Assembly (NCBI GenBank): GCA_910577075.1
Contig: CAJTKV010000039.1
Span: 1-16,801 of the forward strand
Length of the DNA: 16,801 nucleotides
Reading direction: 5' to 3'
Origin: an uncultured Bacilli bacterium
GTDB taxonomy: Bacteria > Bacillota_I > Bacilli_A > RF39 > UBA660
Within the stretch, counting starts at the first letter, position 1, and every line of letters starts with the position of its first letter. Shown in pieces: positions 6,395-13,479 of the stretch. The notes under the pieces were generated by a model. The model was not told the origin of the DNA, did not search any database, and saw nothing but the letters and a program-made list of their open reading frames with translations. Made by a program: the position numbers and the translations under genes.

Positions 6395-7033
6395 ATGCGT
6401 TACAATGTGGTAAAAAATGCAAGAGAAATATTAAATAATAGTTCTTATATTATTAAGGAGCCAAGTAAAAATAAAAATAGATGGAAAGAAGTATTTGGAA
6501 ATAATAACCCCATCTGCCTAGAACTAGGAATGGGAAGAGGTTCTTTCATCATTGAAATGGCCCGAAAATATCCTAATATCAACTATATTGGATTGGAACT
6601 CGATGAGAATCAGACGGCAACTGCTATTCAATATATTGGAGATAATAAACTAAAAAATTTAAAACTTATATGTGCCGATGCCAAAGATATTATTAATTTT
6701 TTTGGTAAAGAGATAGATACAATCTATTTGACTTTCTCAGAACCTTGGCCTAAAAAACAAGATGAGAAAAAGCGTTTTTCTTCAGAAATTTATTTGCGAT
6801 TGTATGATCGCATATATAAAAAACATAAACACATAATTATGAAAACTGACAACAAAATATTATTTGCTTCCGCTCTTGAAAGTTTAAGCAACTATTGGTA
6901 TACTTTTGATAAAGTCAGTCTTGATTTGCATAATGATGAGCGCAAGATTCCAAATATTATGACTGACTTTGAAAGACAATATTTTAAAGAACATCGTCCA
7001 ATATACTATGTTGATGCTTCTTTTAAAGATTAA
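6395..7033 (+). CDS. trmB: tRNA (guanine-N7-)-methyltransferase TrmB
   Basis: A 212-residue SAM-dependent methyltransferase that makes 7-methylguanosine at position 46 of tRNA. Visible family marks are the SAM-binding stretch CLELGMGRGSFI, the motif YIGLELDE and the active-site strand LTFSEPWPKKQDEKKR (most members read LNFSDPWPKKRHEKRR). There is also KTDN, and TDFERQYF near the end, corresponding to the family TxYE-F motif. ATG 6395 is set by GAGGTG six bases upstream; an in-frame GTG at 6386 lies inside that ribosome-binding site. Monocistronic between two terminators. Confidence 0.94.
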   Translation: MRYNVVKNAREILNNSSYIIKEPSKNKNRWKEVFGNNNPICLELGMGRGSFIIEMARKYPNINYIGLELDENQTATAIQYIGDNKLKNLKLICADAKDIINFFGKEIDTIYLTFSEPWPKKQDEKKRFSSEIYLRLYDRIYKKHKHIIMKTDNKILFASALESLSNYWYTFDKVSLDLHNDERKIPNIMTDFERQYFKEHRPIYYVDASFKD

Positions 7034-7043
7034 TTAAAGAAAT

Positions 7044-7098
7044 AAAACGTGTATATGAAGTGAACCACTTTTAGGGCACTTTAATAAACACGTTTTTT
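7044..7098. terminator. Bidirectional terminator between trmB and the lipoprotein gene
   Basis: An outer stem AAAACGTGT (7044-7052) / ACACGTTTT (7088-7096) encloses an inner AAGTG-AAC-CACTT hairpin (7058-7070). On the plus strand a T run follows (TTTTTT to 7098). On the minus strand the arm ends in TTTTATT. It sits between convergent genes, and the lipoprotein stop codon (minus, 7097-7099) abuts it. Confidence 0.7.
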
Positions 7099-7540
7099 AT
7101 TTATCTAATTCCAAGCGCAATTTAGCATTATTTTCTATTAAATCTTCCTCAACCTCCTGAACATTTTCCTCTTCTAACTCCGTATCAATATTAAAAAGGT
7201 GGACATTATCTTTGCCGAGATAATTAAAAATTATATTGCCATCAGCATCGTAAATCCAAAATTGCACACAACTATTTTGCCATGTTGCTTTAATTTTTTG
7301 GATTTCTGGATCACATTCTCGAAAGATATAGGTATATCCCGCAATTTCTAGTATTAGATGATCATGAGCAACAAAAATTTTATCACTGTTTTCCTCTAAT
7401 CCTTCATCGGCTTTTTCCTCTAAAACATCACTTTCTAAAATATTGCTTTTTTCACCACAGCCTGTAAATGAAAGGGTACTTAGAATTAAACCACTAGTGA
7501 TAACAAGTCTTTTAAATTTTTTTAAACCTTCAATACTCAT
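7097..7540 (-). CDS. Predicted lipoprotein of unknown function
   Basis: The 147-residue protein has a basic N-terminus, a hydrophobic stretch (about residues 12-26) and the lipobox-like SFTGC, with Cys27 as the predicted lipid-modified residue. The signal would be processed by Lgt and signal peptidase II and the protein anchored on the outer face of the membrane. An acidic linker follows (EEKADEGLEENSDK), then a compact beta-rich part with YTYIFRECDPE and two cysteines, and a Glu/Asn-rich C-terminus. The overall charge is strongly acidic. I recognise no family. It has its own promoter and a good Shine-Dalgarno (AAAGGAGA on the minus strand, 7549-7556), is divergent from parC, and is not in an operon. 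Confidence 0.78.
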   Translation of the reverse strand: MSIEGLKKFKRLVITSGLILSTLSFTGCGEKSNILESDVLEEKADEGLEENSDKIFVAHDHLILEIAGYTYIFRECDPEIQKIKATWQNSCVQFWIYDADGNIIFNYLGKDNVHLFNIDTELEEENVQEVEEDLIENNAKLRLELDK

Positions 7541-7568
7541 AATTATTATCTCCTTTAAATTAATCTAT

Positions 7569-7597
7569 ACTATAGCATCATTTAAAGTTATAGTCAA
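7569..7597 (-). promoter_or_regulatory. Promoter of the lipoprotein gene
   Basis: On the minus strand, TTGACT (plus 7592-7597), exactly 17 bases, then TATAGT (plus 7569-7574) preceded by TGC (extended -10). The start codon is 28 bases further on. Confidence 0.75.
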
Positions 7598-7672
7598 AGA
7601 GAAAATTGTCTTTAATTGATAATTATAAAATGTCTAAAAAGTGTCCAATACTATTCAAATAAAAAAATTCTA

Positions 7673-7681
7673 TGTTATAAT
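7673..7681 (+). promoter_or_regulatory. Extended -10 promoter of parC
   Basis: TG (7673-7674), one base, then TATAAT (7676-7681). No good -35 lies 17 bases upstream. GGTGAT at 7688-7693 is the Shine-Dalgarno and the start codon is at 7699, so the leader is about 11 bases. The promoter is divergent from that of the lipoprotein, about 80-100 bases away. Confidence 0.7.
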
Positions 7682-7698
7682 GGATACGGTGATACAAT

Positions 7699-10206
7699 AT
7701 GAATGATACACAAGAAGTAATAAATAAAATTCATAATTATGCTTTAGAAGATATCATGGGTGAACGTTTTGCTCGATATTCTAAATATATTATTCAAGAT
7801 CGTGCTATACCAGATGTAAGAGATGGATTAAAGCCTGTTCAGAGAAGAATAATATTTGCTATGTATAAAGATAAAAACACTCATGACAAAGCTTTTAAAA
7901 AATGTGCCAATGCTGTTGGTATTGTCTTAGGTAAATACCATCCTCATGGAGATACATCAGTTTATGATGCTTTAATTCGTCAAAGTCAAGATTGGAAGCA
8001 AAATCATATTCTAGTAGAAGTTGATGGTAACAATGGTTCAATAGACGGAGATCCTCCAGCAGCTATGCGTTATACAGAATGTCGTTTAGCTAAAATAAGC
8101 GAGGAATTACTCAAAGACTTGGATAAAAACACAGTTCCTATGGCTCCAAACTTCTCGGATACGCTTATGGAACCTACTGTTTTACCTGCCAAATTTCCTA
8201 ACTTATTAGTCAATGGGACGACGGGAATCTCTGCTGGATATGCAACTAACATTCCGCCTCATAATTTAGGTGAAGTTATTGATGCGGCAATTAAACGCAT
8301 AGAATCGCCAAATTGCCGTCTTGATACTATTATAGATATCGTTAAAGGTCCAGACTTCCCAACAGGAGGTATCGTCGAAGGTTTAGACGGCATTCGCAAA
8401 GCTTTTGAAACGGGACGCGGTAAAATTGTCGTTAAATGCCGCTATGAATTTGTAAAAAACAAAGGTAAAGAACAAATCATTATCAGTGAAATACCTTTTG
8501 AGGTTAATAAACAGCAATTAGTTAAGAAGATTGATGATATTCGTCTTGATCGCAAAGTGGATGGAATGGCTGAAGTTCGCGACGAATCTGATAAAGATGC
8601 CCTTGTTCGCATTGTAATTGATTTAAAGGCTGGGGCCGACAAGAACTTAATAATGAATTATCTTCTTAAAAATACCGATTGTCAATGCAATTACAACTAT
8701 AACATGGTTACTATTGTCAATCGTCGACCTAAACTAGTCGGTGTTTTAGGAATTTTAGATGCTTGGATTAATCATGCCAAGGAAGTTGTTCGCCTAAGAA
8801 GTGAAACGGATTTAGCCGTAGCTCGAAAAGAGGTCCATTATACTGAAGGTCTTGTAAAGGCTATAAGTATCTTAGATGAAGTAATTCGTGTAATCCGTGC
8901 TAGTAAGAATAAACAAGATGCCAAAGATAATCTTGTCAAAGAATTTGACTTTACTCCAGAACAAGCCGAAGGTATCGTCATGTTGCAATTATATAAATTG
9001 ACTAATACCGATGTCGTTGAACTAGAGGAACGATTAAAAACTCTCCTCAAAATTATTGCTGCTTTAGAGGCAATCCTTTCCGATGAATCTAAACTAGAGG
9101 GAGTAGTTAAAGACGAACTAAAGAAAATTAAAAAGGAATACGCCATTCCACGACGTACAGAAATATCTGAAACTGTTACAGAGATTAATATATCTGCTGA
9201 AGATTTAATTGTTAAAGAAAATGTCATGATCGTTCTATCTCATGAGGGATATATTAAAAAGGTGCCAATGAAATCCTTTGCTTCGGCAAATGGGGAAGAA
9301 ACGGCCATGAAGCCAGGAGATTATGCCATAAATATCTATGAGACAACTACTTTAAATAAGTTGATAATATTTACCAAGATGGGAAATTATATCTTTGTCC
9401 CTGTAAATGATGTACCTTGGGCTAAATGGAAAGATTTAGGAAAACATGTAAGCAATATTGTTACAACTAATCCCGAAGATGAAGTAGTAGCATCCTTCAT
9501 AGTAGATGAGTCCAATATGAATGATTCTGTTGTCTTCTTTACCAAAGATGGCAATGTTAAACGTACAAAGATGGAAGATTTCGTCGTTAGTAGATATGCC
9601 AAATTATATACATCCATGAAACTAAAAGACGGCGATGTTATTACTAATATTGAAATGGAAAAGGATAATACTTTGATAATCACTAAGACGGGATATTATA
9701 TATCTTATAAAACTAGTGAAATTCCTCTTACATCGAGCAAATCGGGTGGTGTCAAGGGAATAAATCTCAAAGATGATGAAGTAGTATCTGGCTTAGTATA
9801 TGACGAAAATGACGAATATTTAAATATCTTTACTAATCAAAAAACTGCTAAGCGCATTAAATTGACAGACTTAACTCAATTATCTCGTGCTAAGCGTGGA
9901 AGTATGATAATGAAAAAGGTAAAAACGACAAATTATGAAGTCATCAATGCTTTAATTACTCATACTAAGGACACTATTGGGCTAGCAATGCTTGAAGATG
10001 TTGGTATATTAAAGAATACCGATATATCCATTATGGATATGGCAAGTACCGGATCAAGTATTGCTAAAAAGAAATTTAATAAAGCCTTCAAATTTGCCGA
10101 AATTATCAAGCATGTCGATGCTCCTAAGAAAAAAGAGGTAAAAAAAGAAGAAACTAAAAACGAACCTGAACAGACCAATTTAAATTTCGATAGTTTTAAA
10201 ATTTAG
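7699..10206 (+). CDS. parC: DNA topoisomerase IV subunit A
   Basis: An 835-residue type IIA topoisomerase A subunit. With ParE it decatenates daughter chromosomes. The N-terminal DNA-cleavage domain opens with ALEDIMGERFARYSKYIIQ, typical of ParC rather than GyrA. The quinolone-resistance region reads HPHGDTSVYDAL (81-92), and the catalytic tyrosine is Tyr125 in AAMRYTE. A coiled-coil gate follows (about 365-485). The C-terminal part (about 495-800) is a beta-pinwheel with degenerate blades (for example VKRTKMEDF, AKRIKLTDL) and no GyrA-box. The last 30 residues are a Lys/Glu-rich tail. Thr86 occupies the place of Ser80 in Escherichia coli ParC, which need not mean resistance. parE is not adjacent, unlike in many Firmicutes. 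Confidence 0.95.
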   Translation: MNDTQEVINKIHNYALEDIMGERFARYSKYIIQDRAIPDVRDGLKPVQRRIIFAMYKDKNTHDKAFKKCANAVGIVLGKYHPHGDTSVYDALIRQSQDWKQNHILVEVDGNNGSIDGDPPAAMRYTECRLAKISEELLKDLDKNTVPMAPNFSDTLMEPTVLPAKFPNLLVNGTTGISAGYATNIPPHNLGEVIDAAIKRIESPNCRLDTIIDIVKGPDFPTGGIVEGLDGIRKAFETGRGKIVVKCRYEFVKNKGKEQIIISEIPFEVNKQQLVKKIDDIRLDRKVDGMAEVRDESDKDALVRIVIDLKAGADKNLIMNYLLKNTDCQCNYNYNMVTIVNRRPKLVGVLGILDAWINHAKEVVRLRSETDLAVARKEVHYTEGLVKAISILDEVIRVIRASKNKQDAKDNLVKEFDFTPEQAEGIVMLQLYKLTNTDVVELEERLKTLLKIIAALEAILSDESKLEGVVKDELKKIKKEYAIPRRTEISETVTEINISAEDLIVKENVMIVLSHEGYIKKVPMKSFASANGEETAMKPGDYAINIYETTTLNKLIIFTKMGNYIFVPVNDVPWAKWKDLGKHVSNIVTTNPEDEVVASFIVDESNMNDSVVFFTKDGNVKRTKMEDFVVSRYAKLYTSMKLKDGDVITNIEMEKDNTLIITKTGYYISYKTSEIPLTSSKSGGVKGINLKDDEVVSGLVYDENDEYLNIFTNQKTAKRIKLTDLTQLSRAKRGSMIMKKVKTTNYEVINALITHTKDTIGLAMLEDVGILKNTDISIMDMASTGSSIAKKKFNKAFKFAEIIKHVDAPKKKEVKKEETKNEPEQTNLNFDSFKI

Positions 10207-10213
10207 AAATAAT

Positions 10214-10252
10214 AACCACCTATATGAATATATTTAAGTAGGTGGTTTTATT
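10214..10252 (+). terminator. Terminator-like hairpin that contains the ylbD ribosome-binding site
   Basis: A perfect nine-base stem AACCACCTA (10214-10222) / TAGGTGGTT (10239-10247), with a 16-base loop, is followed by TTATT. It lies seven bases after the parC stop. The right arm contains AGGTGG (10240-10245), the only Shine-Dalgarno for the ATG at 10253, so the same hairpin would hide that site in read-through mRNA. Confidence 0.65.
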
Positions 10253-10594
10253 ATGGATAAAAAGGAACAATTTAAAAATTTTATGAGTGATCATCCGGAA
10301 TTAGTATCATACATTCAAAGAAAAGAAATGACATGGCAAGATTTTTATGAGATATACGATATTTATGGAGAGAGTAGTGATGCTTGGACGAAATACTTTA
10401 ATAGTGATACGCGTGCCAAAGAAGATATTTTAGGAGAATTAACTGGTCTTTTTAAAAATATCAATATTGATTCTATACAAAATCATGTCAATAATGCCCA
10501 AAAAGCTATCAATATCATACAAGAACTCACTAAAAAGACCCCAGATGTTATAACTAAGGTTGAAAGACCAATAACAAAATTTTATGGTGATTAA
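10253..10594 (+). CDS. ylbD: YlbD-like protein
   Basis: The 113-residue soluble protein opens with EQFKNFMSDHPELVSYIQRK, then MTWQDFYEIYDIYGESSD. This matches the shape of the YlbD family (a putative spore-coat protein of Bacillus), in which an N-terminal helix, a TWQ(E/D) motif and an acidic Trp-containing stretch occur. The pairing with a YlbE-like gene downstream is also as in Bacillus subtilis. Function is unknown, and the coat assignment has little support here. The start has a Shine-Dalgarno only within the parC terminator hairpin. No independent promoter is evident. Confidence 0.72.
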   Translation: MDKKEQFKNFMSDHPELVSYIQRKEMTWQDFYEIYDIYGESSDAWTKYFNSDTRAKEDILGELTGLFKNINIDSIQNHVNNAQKAINIIQELTKKTPDVITKVERPITKFYGD

Positions 10595-10815
10595 TGGAAA
10601 TGGAAATATTGCTTAAAATAAGCGAAGATAAAAATATTCATGAATATCTCTATTCTCATTCTAATTGGTATCGCTATCTTAACCGCAGCAAAAATAACTT
10701 TGAGTTATTAAAAAAAGAATATAAAAATTATAAGCATAATAATACGATGAATAAATTCAATGATACAATTGATAATATTGAACTCATTACTAATATCTTA
10801 AAAATTGTAGAGTAA
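10594..10815 (+). CDS. ylbE: YlbE-like protein
   Basis: A 73-residue protein. The core YLYSHSNWYRYLNRSKNNFE followed by LLKKEYKNY resembles the YlbE-like family signature (a PxWYRxLxRNP stretch, then ExEA). It lies immediately after ylbD with a TAATG overlap and a GGTGA (10586-10590) just upstream, so the two are translated together. The role is unknown in any organism. The predicted fold is all-helical and there is no signal or membrane segment. The stop codon lies in the left arm of the terminator. Confidence 0.7.
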   Translation: MEMEILLKISEDKNIHEYLYSHSNWYRYLNRSKNNFELLKKEYKNYKHNNTMNKFNDTIDNIELITNILKIVE

Positions 10816-10835
10816 TAGTATAATTACTCTTTTTT
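10809..10835 (+). terminator. Rho-independent terminator after ylbE
   Basis: A perfect eight-base stem AGAGTAAT (10809-10816) / ATTACTCT (10823-10830) with a six-base loop is followed by T to 10835. The ylbE stop codon is inside the left arm. Confidence 0.8.
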
Positions 10836-10837
10836 GC

Positions 10838-10866
10838 TTGCTAAAATAGTTTAGTTAAACTATAAT
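10838..10866 (+). promoter_or_regulatory. Promoter of the large prepilin gene
   Basis: TTGCTA (10838-10843), a 17-base spacer, then TATAAT (10861-10866). The start codon at 10897 is 30 bases beyond, giving a longer leader than most genes in the window. Confidence 0.65.
10846..10863. promoter_or_regulatory. Candidate operator palindrome in the prepilin promoter
   Basis: ATAGTTTA-GT-TAAACTAT is a palindrome with perfect eight-base arms. It fills the spacer between -35 and -10 and covers the first three bases of the -10, a place where a bound dimer would block RNA polymerase. No regulator gene is visible nearby. AT-rich sequence makes chance palindromes more common. Confidence 0.4.
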
Positions 10867-10896
10867 AAAAATAGAATAGAGAGGATAGTTTGATAT

Positions 10897-12780
10897 ATGA
10901 AAAAGAAACGCAATGGTTTTACGTTAGTCGAATTATTAGCTGTTATTGTTGTCTTGGCAATTATCATGATTATTGCCATACCAGCAGTTCTTGATTCGCT
11001 AAACAAATCGAAAAAACAGACTTTTTTTGAATATGCTCAAAATATTAGAATGAAAGCAGAACAACAATACATTCAAGATTTGGACCTAAACAAAGAGCGA
11101 ACAGATTGTCATGTATATGATATAAAAACAGATATTGGTTTAGGGAATACTGGGTCTTTTGATGGCTGGGTTAAAGTCAAAAGGGAACATGCTAGCAGTG
11201 GAGCGAAGGCTGCCATTGTAAGTATCAAAGCTACAGATGTCATTCAATCAGTTCGCACATGCGTTACTAATGATGGTAGTACGTGTAAGCCAAATGAGGG
11301 ATATTTTGTACCTGAAGGTAGTAAATCGATTGATGTCAGTAAATCAATAAAAGAAGGACAAAAACTATGCGTCAATTATCAAATAGCTAGTAATGGGTCC
11401 TTAAAAAATGTCGATATGGGTTGTAAGACATTTGCTCAAGCAACTGATGTTTTAGACACTTATAAATACACTGTGGAAGTTACACTGACAAATAAACAAT
11501 ATTCCGTTCAAGATGTCCTATTTAGCGAAGATATGTCACAAGATGCCTTTTATGCTGAAATTGATAAATTTAAGGAAGCCCATAAAGGAACCGCAAATGC
11601 TCTAGCTATTACTGCACCATCTTGTCAAGCTAATTCTGGAACTGAACAAAAAGGTACGACAACACTTAATACCACTGTCGGTATGAGTAACTCGACGACG
11701 ACAAGGGGAACAATTCAAAATGGCACGACAGAGTCGACGACGAGAGGAACAATTCAAAATGGTACGACTGAGGCAACGACTAAGGGTACAATTCAAAATG
11801 GTACGACAGAAGGAACAACTCAGGGTACAATTCAAAACTCAACAACGACAACTATTGATGTTAAAGATTCATCATTACTATTAAATAATTTAACTGTTAG
11901 TGGTTATAATATTAATTTTAATCCATTGACATTCTACTACAATCTATCGGTACCATATGAGACGACAAACCTTTCAATAAGTGCCACACCAAATGTTACT
12001 GATGGCACAGTAAAAGTTCAAACAAGTGGGCAAGAAAATCTCGCTGTTGGAAATAATAGGGTAGCCGTCGAAGTATTCAATACTGTAACAGGAAAGCGTG
12101 CTTACTACAATATTACTGTAAGAAGATATGCTTCTGGAGAATCGCCTAATCAAACGACGAGACCTAATGGCAATTCCACAACAGCACCTCGTCCTGGCGG
12201 ACTTCCAGATCCGACTCTAGAGGAAAGTGACGCATCATTAAGCTCATTATCTGTCTCTGGATACCCATCACTTGATTTTAATCCAAATGTTTACGAATAT
12301 GATTTAGCGACTACTGGAGCAACGGAGATTCACCCTTATTATACGACGAGTGCCAAAGGGGCGTTAGTTACCGTCTCTGGCAATGCCAATCTAATGGATG
12401 GTTCAAAAGTCGTCATAACTGTTAAATCGCCAAATGGTTTCTATACTAAAACCTATACAATTAATATAAGAGAAACAAAACAAGCATCAACCAGTACAAA
12501 AATTATAAGAGGAATCGCTATTGGCTTAGCCGTTCTATTAGTAGCTATATTGATAATATATGCCGTTACTAAAAACAACAAAAAAGCCATAAAAGATGAT
12601 GATAATATAAATGATCCAACCAGACAAGCCAGCAACAATGTTGTAGCTCCAACTTTAATGAATAATCAAGGAGTAAACGGCGTACAAAATGTCTTCCAGG
12701 CAAATGATCAAAGTAACCAAAATGTCTTACCGACGACGCCAACTGATAACAACAATAATAACCAAGGAACTCCTCAATAG
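10897..12780 (+). CDS. Large prepilin-like protein with two cadherin-like domains and a C-terminal membrane helix
   Basis: In the 627 residues: a leader MKKKRNG cut before Phe8 by a prepilin peptidase, with the class motif GFTLVELLAVI (Glu at +5) and a hydrophobic helix (8-30); a pilin-like region (31-215) with YDIKTD at 74-79 and several cysteines; a Thr-rich linker with four 13-residue repeats (268-319); and two similar beta-sandwich domains (327-410 and 446-526, each opening LxxLxVSGY...FNP), like the cadherin-like domains of bacterial surface proteins. A second membrane helix follows (536-558, basic residues after it), then an Asn/Gln-rich tail of 69 residues. The second helix would put the C-terminus in the cytoplasm, so this protein is unlikely to polymerise like an ordinary pilin unless it is cut. 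Function unknown; adhesion or pilus anchoring is inference. Confidence 0.85.
   Translation: MKKKRNGFTLVELLAVIVVLAIIMIIAIPAVLDSLNKSKKQTFFEYAQNIRMKAEQQYIQDLDLNKERTDCHVYDIKTDIGLGNTGSFDGWVKVKREHASSGAKAAIVSIKATDVIQSVRTCVTNDGSTCKPNEGYFVPEGSKSIDVSKSIKEGQKLCVNYQIASNGSLKNVDMGCKTFAQATDVLDTYKYTVEVTLTNKQYSVQDVLFSEDMSQDAFYAEIDKFKEAHKGTANALAITAPSCQANSGTEQKGTTTLNTTVGMSNSTTTRGTIQNGTTESTTRGTIQNGTTEATTKGTIQNGTTEGTTQGTIQNSTTTTIDVKDSSLLLNNLTVSGYNINFNPLTFYYNLSVPYETTNLSISATPNVTDGTVKVQTSGQENLAVGNNRVAVEVFNTVTGKRAYYNITVRRYASGESPNQTTRPNGNSTTAPRPGGLPDPTLEESDASLSSLSVSGYPSLDFNPNVYEYDLATTGATEIHPYYTTSAKGALVTVSGNANLMDGSKVVITVKSPNGFYTKTYTINIRETKQASTSTKIIRGIAIGLAVLLVAILIIYAVTKNNKKAIKDDDNINDPTRQASNNVVAPTLMNNQGVNGVQNVFQANDQSNQNVLPTTPTDNNNNNQGTPQ
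11698..11853 (+). repeat. Four tandem 39-base repeats coding for TTxGTIQNGTTEx
   Basis: Units at 11698-11736, 11737-11775, 11776-11814 and 11815-11853 are in phase with the reading frame and encode 13 residues each, such as TTRGTIQNGTTES. The fourth has diverged at its end (NSTTTT). The ACAATTCAAAA core is constant. It forms a flexible, probably extracellular Thr-rich stalk, and the copy number may vary between strains. Confidence 0.9.
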
Positions 12781-12790
12781 AGTTTCCTTG
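12763..12790 (+). terminator. Weak hairpin between the two prepilin genes
   Basis: CAAGGAACTC (12763-12772) pairs with GAGTTTCCTTG (12780-12790), with one bulged base and a seven-base loop. The stop codon lies between the arms. No T run follows (AATTATTG), so it is at best a leaky terminator, or an RNA end-protecting hairpin. Confidence 0.4.
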
Positions 12791-12821
12791 AATTATTGAT
12801 GTTAAGTTGCGAGTAAAGGTA

Positions 12822-12850
12822 TTGACTAAATAAAAATTAGTATATATAAT
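12822..12850 (+). promoter_or_regulatory. Promoter of the small pilin gene
   Basis: TTGACT (12822-12827), exactly 17 bases, then a consensus TATAAT (12845-12850). This is the best match to consensus in the window and suggests strong expression. A TATAATT-A-AATTATA palindrome covers the -10 and the start site (12845-12859), but it is pure A/T and may be chance. Leader about 22 bases, Shine-Dalgarno AGAGG at 12866-12870. Confidence 0.8.
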
Positions 12851-12879
12851 TAAATTATAATAGAAAGAGGAATTAAGTT

Positions 12880-13413
12880 ATGAGAAAGAAAAATGGTTTT
12901 ACACTAGTTGAATTACTTGCGGTTATTGTTGTATTAGCAATTATCATGATTATCGCTATTCCATCAGTACTAGATACAATGAATAATGCAAGAAGAAAGT
13001 CCTTTGTTCTTGAGGCTCAAAAAGTATTTAAATCAACACAAGAACAATATACGATGGATTCACAATCATCCATCCCTGGAGCAGGAGTATATATTTATAA
13101 TATAAAAACTGATTTAGGAACTGCAGATACAGGAAATTACCTTGGATTTGTAATTGTTGATGCTACGAATGTCGATGATCCACAATATACTATCTATCTA
13201 TGGGATAATAACTACATGCTATTTAGATATAATGTTAATGCTTCTGGCGGTTTCCCTGATCCAACTGATGCAAATACAATTCAAGGATTTAACGCTGCTA
13301 CTGTCGCATCATTTAACAGTGAATATCCTGCATGCAATGACTATTTAGGAGATACTCGTGTATCTGCTGGCGAATTCTGCATGAACCGTCATGGTTTACA
13401 ATTCACAGCGTAG
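12880..13413 (+). CDS. Type IV pilin (prepilin-type cleavage/methylation protein)
   Basis: A 177-residue prepilin with leader MRKKNG, cleavage before Phe7, and the hydrophobic N-terminal helix FTLVELLAVIVVLAIIM with Glu at mature position 5. The globular part has YNIKTDLG at 73-80, at the same place as in the large prepilin upstream. A C-terminal cysteine pair (Cys152 and Cys167) would close a D-region-like loop. Size, single helix and a strong separate promoter are what a major pilin subunit would have. The N-terminal codons are close to those of the upstream gene, so the two are paralogues. Assembly ATPase, platform protein and prepilin peptidase are not in the window. It could also be a pseudopilin of a DNA-uptake or secretion machine. 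Confidence 0.9.
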   Translation: MRKKNGFTLVELLAVIVVLAIIMIIAIPSVLDTMNNARRKSFVLEAQKVFKSTQEQYTMDSQSSIPGAGVYIYNIKTDLGTADTGNYLGFVIVDATNVDDPQYTIYLWDNNYMLFRYNVNASGGFPDPTDANTIQGFNAATVASFNSEYPACNDYLGDTRVSAGEFCMNRHGLQFTA

Positions 13414-13424
13414 AAAAATATCTA

Positions 13425-13451
13425 AAAACAACTATTTTAGTTGTTTTTTTT
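13425..13451 (+). terminator. Rho-independent terminator after the pilin gene
   Basis: A perfect ten-base stem AAAACAACTA (13425-13434) / TAGTTGTTTT (13438-13447) with a three-base loop ends in a run of eight T (13444-13451). Confidence 0.88.
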
Positions 13452-13452
13452 A

Positions 13453-13461
13453 TGCTATAAT
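13453..13461 (+). promoter_or_regulatory. Extended -10 promoter of nfo and probably rnfC/rnfD
   Basis: TG (13453-13454), one base, then TATAAT (13456-13461), directly after the terminator T run. The -35 region is poor. The start codon at 13480 is 18 bases downstream, with AGGTGAT (13469-13475) as Shine-Dalgarno. No other promoter is apparent before rnfC. Confidence 0.65.
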
Positions 13462-13479
13462 TAAAGGTAGGTGATAGAA

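Noticed and set aside
7951..7968. ParC Thr86 and Asp90 in the quinolone-resistance region.
   Set aside because: These could be natural variation; without relatives or a susceptibility test no resistance claim is supported.
11602..11835. Open minus-strand reading frame opposite the prepilin repeats.
   Set aside because: Its Cys/Arg-rich repetitive product is the mirror of the 39-base repeats, with no ribosome-binding site or promoter.
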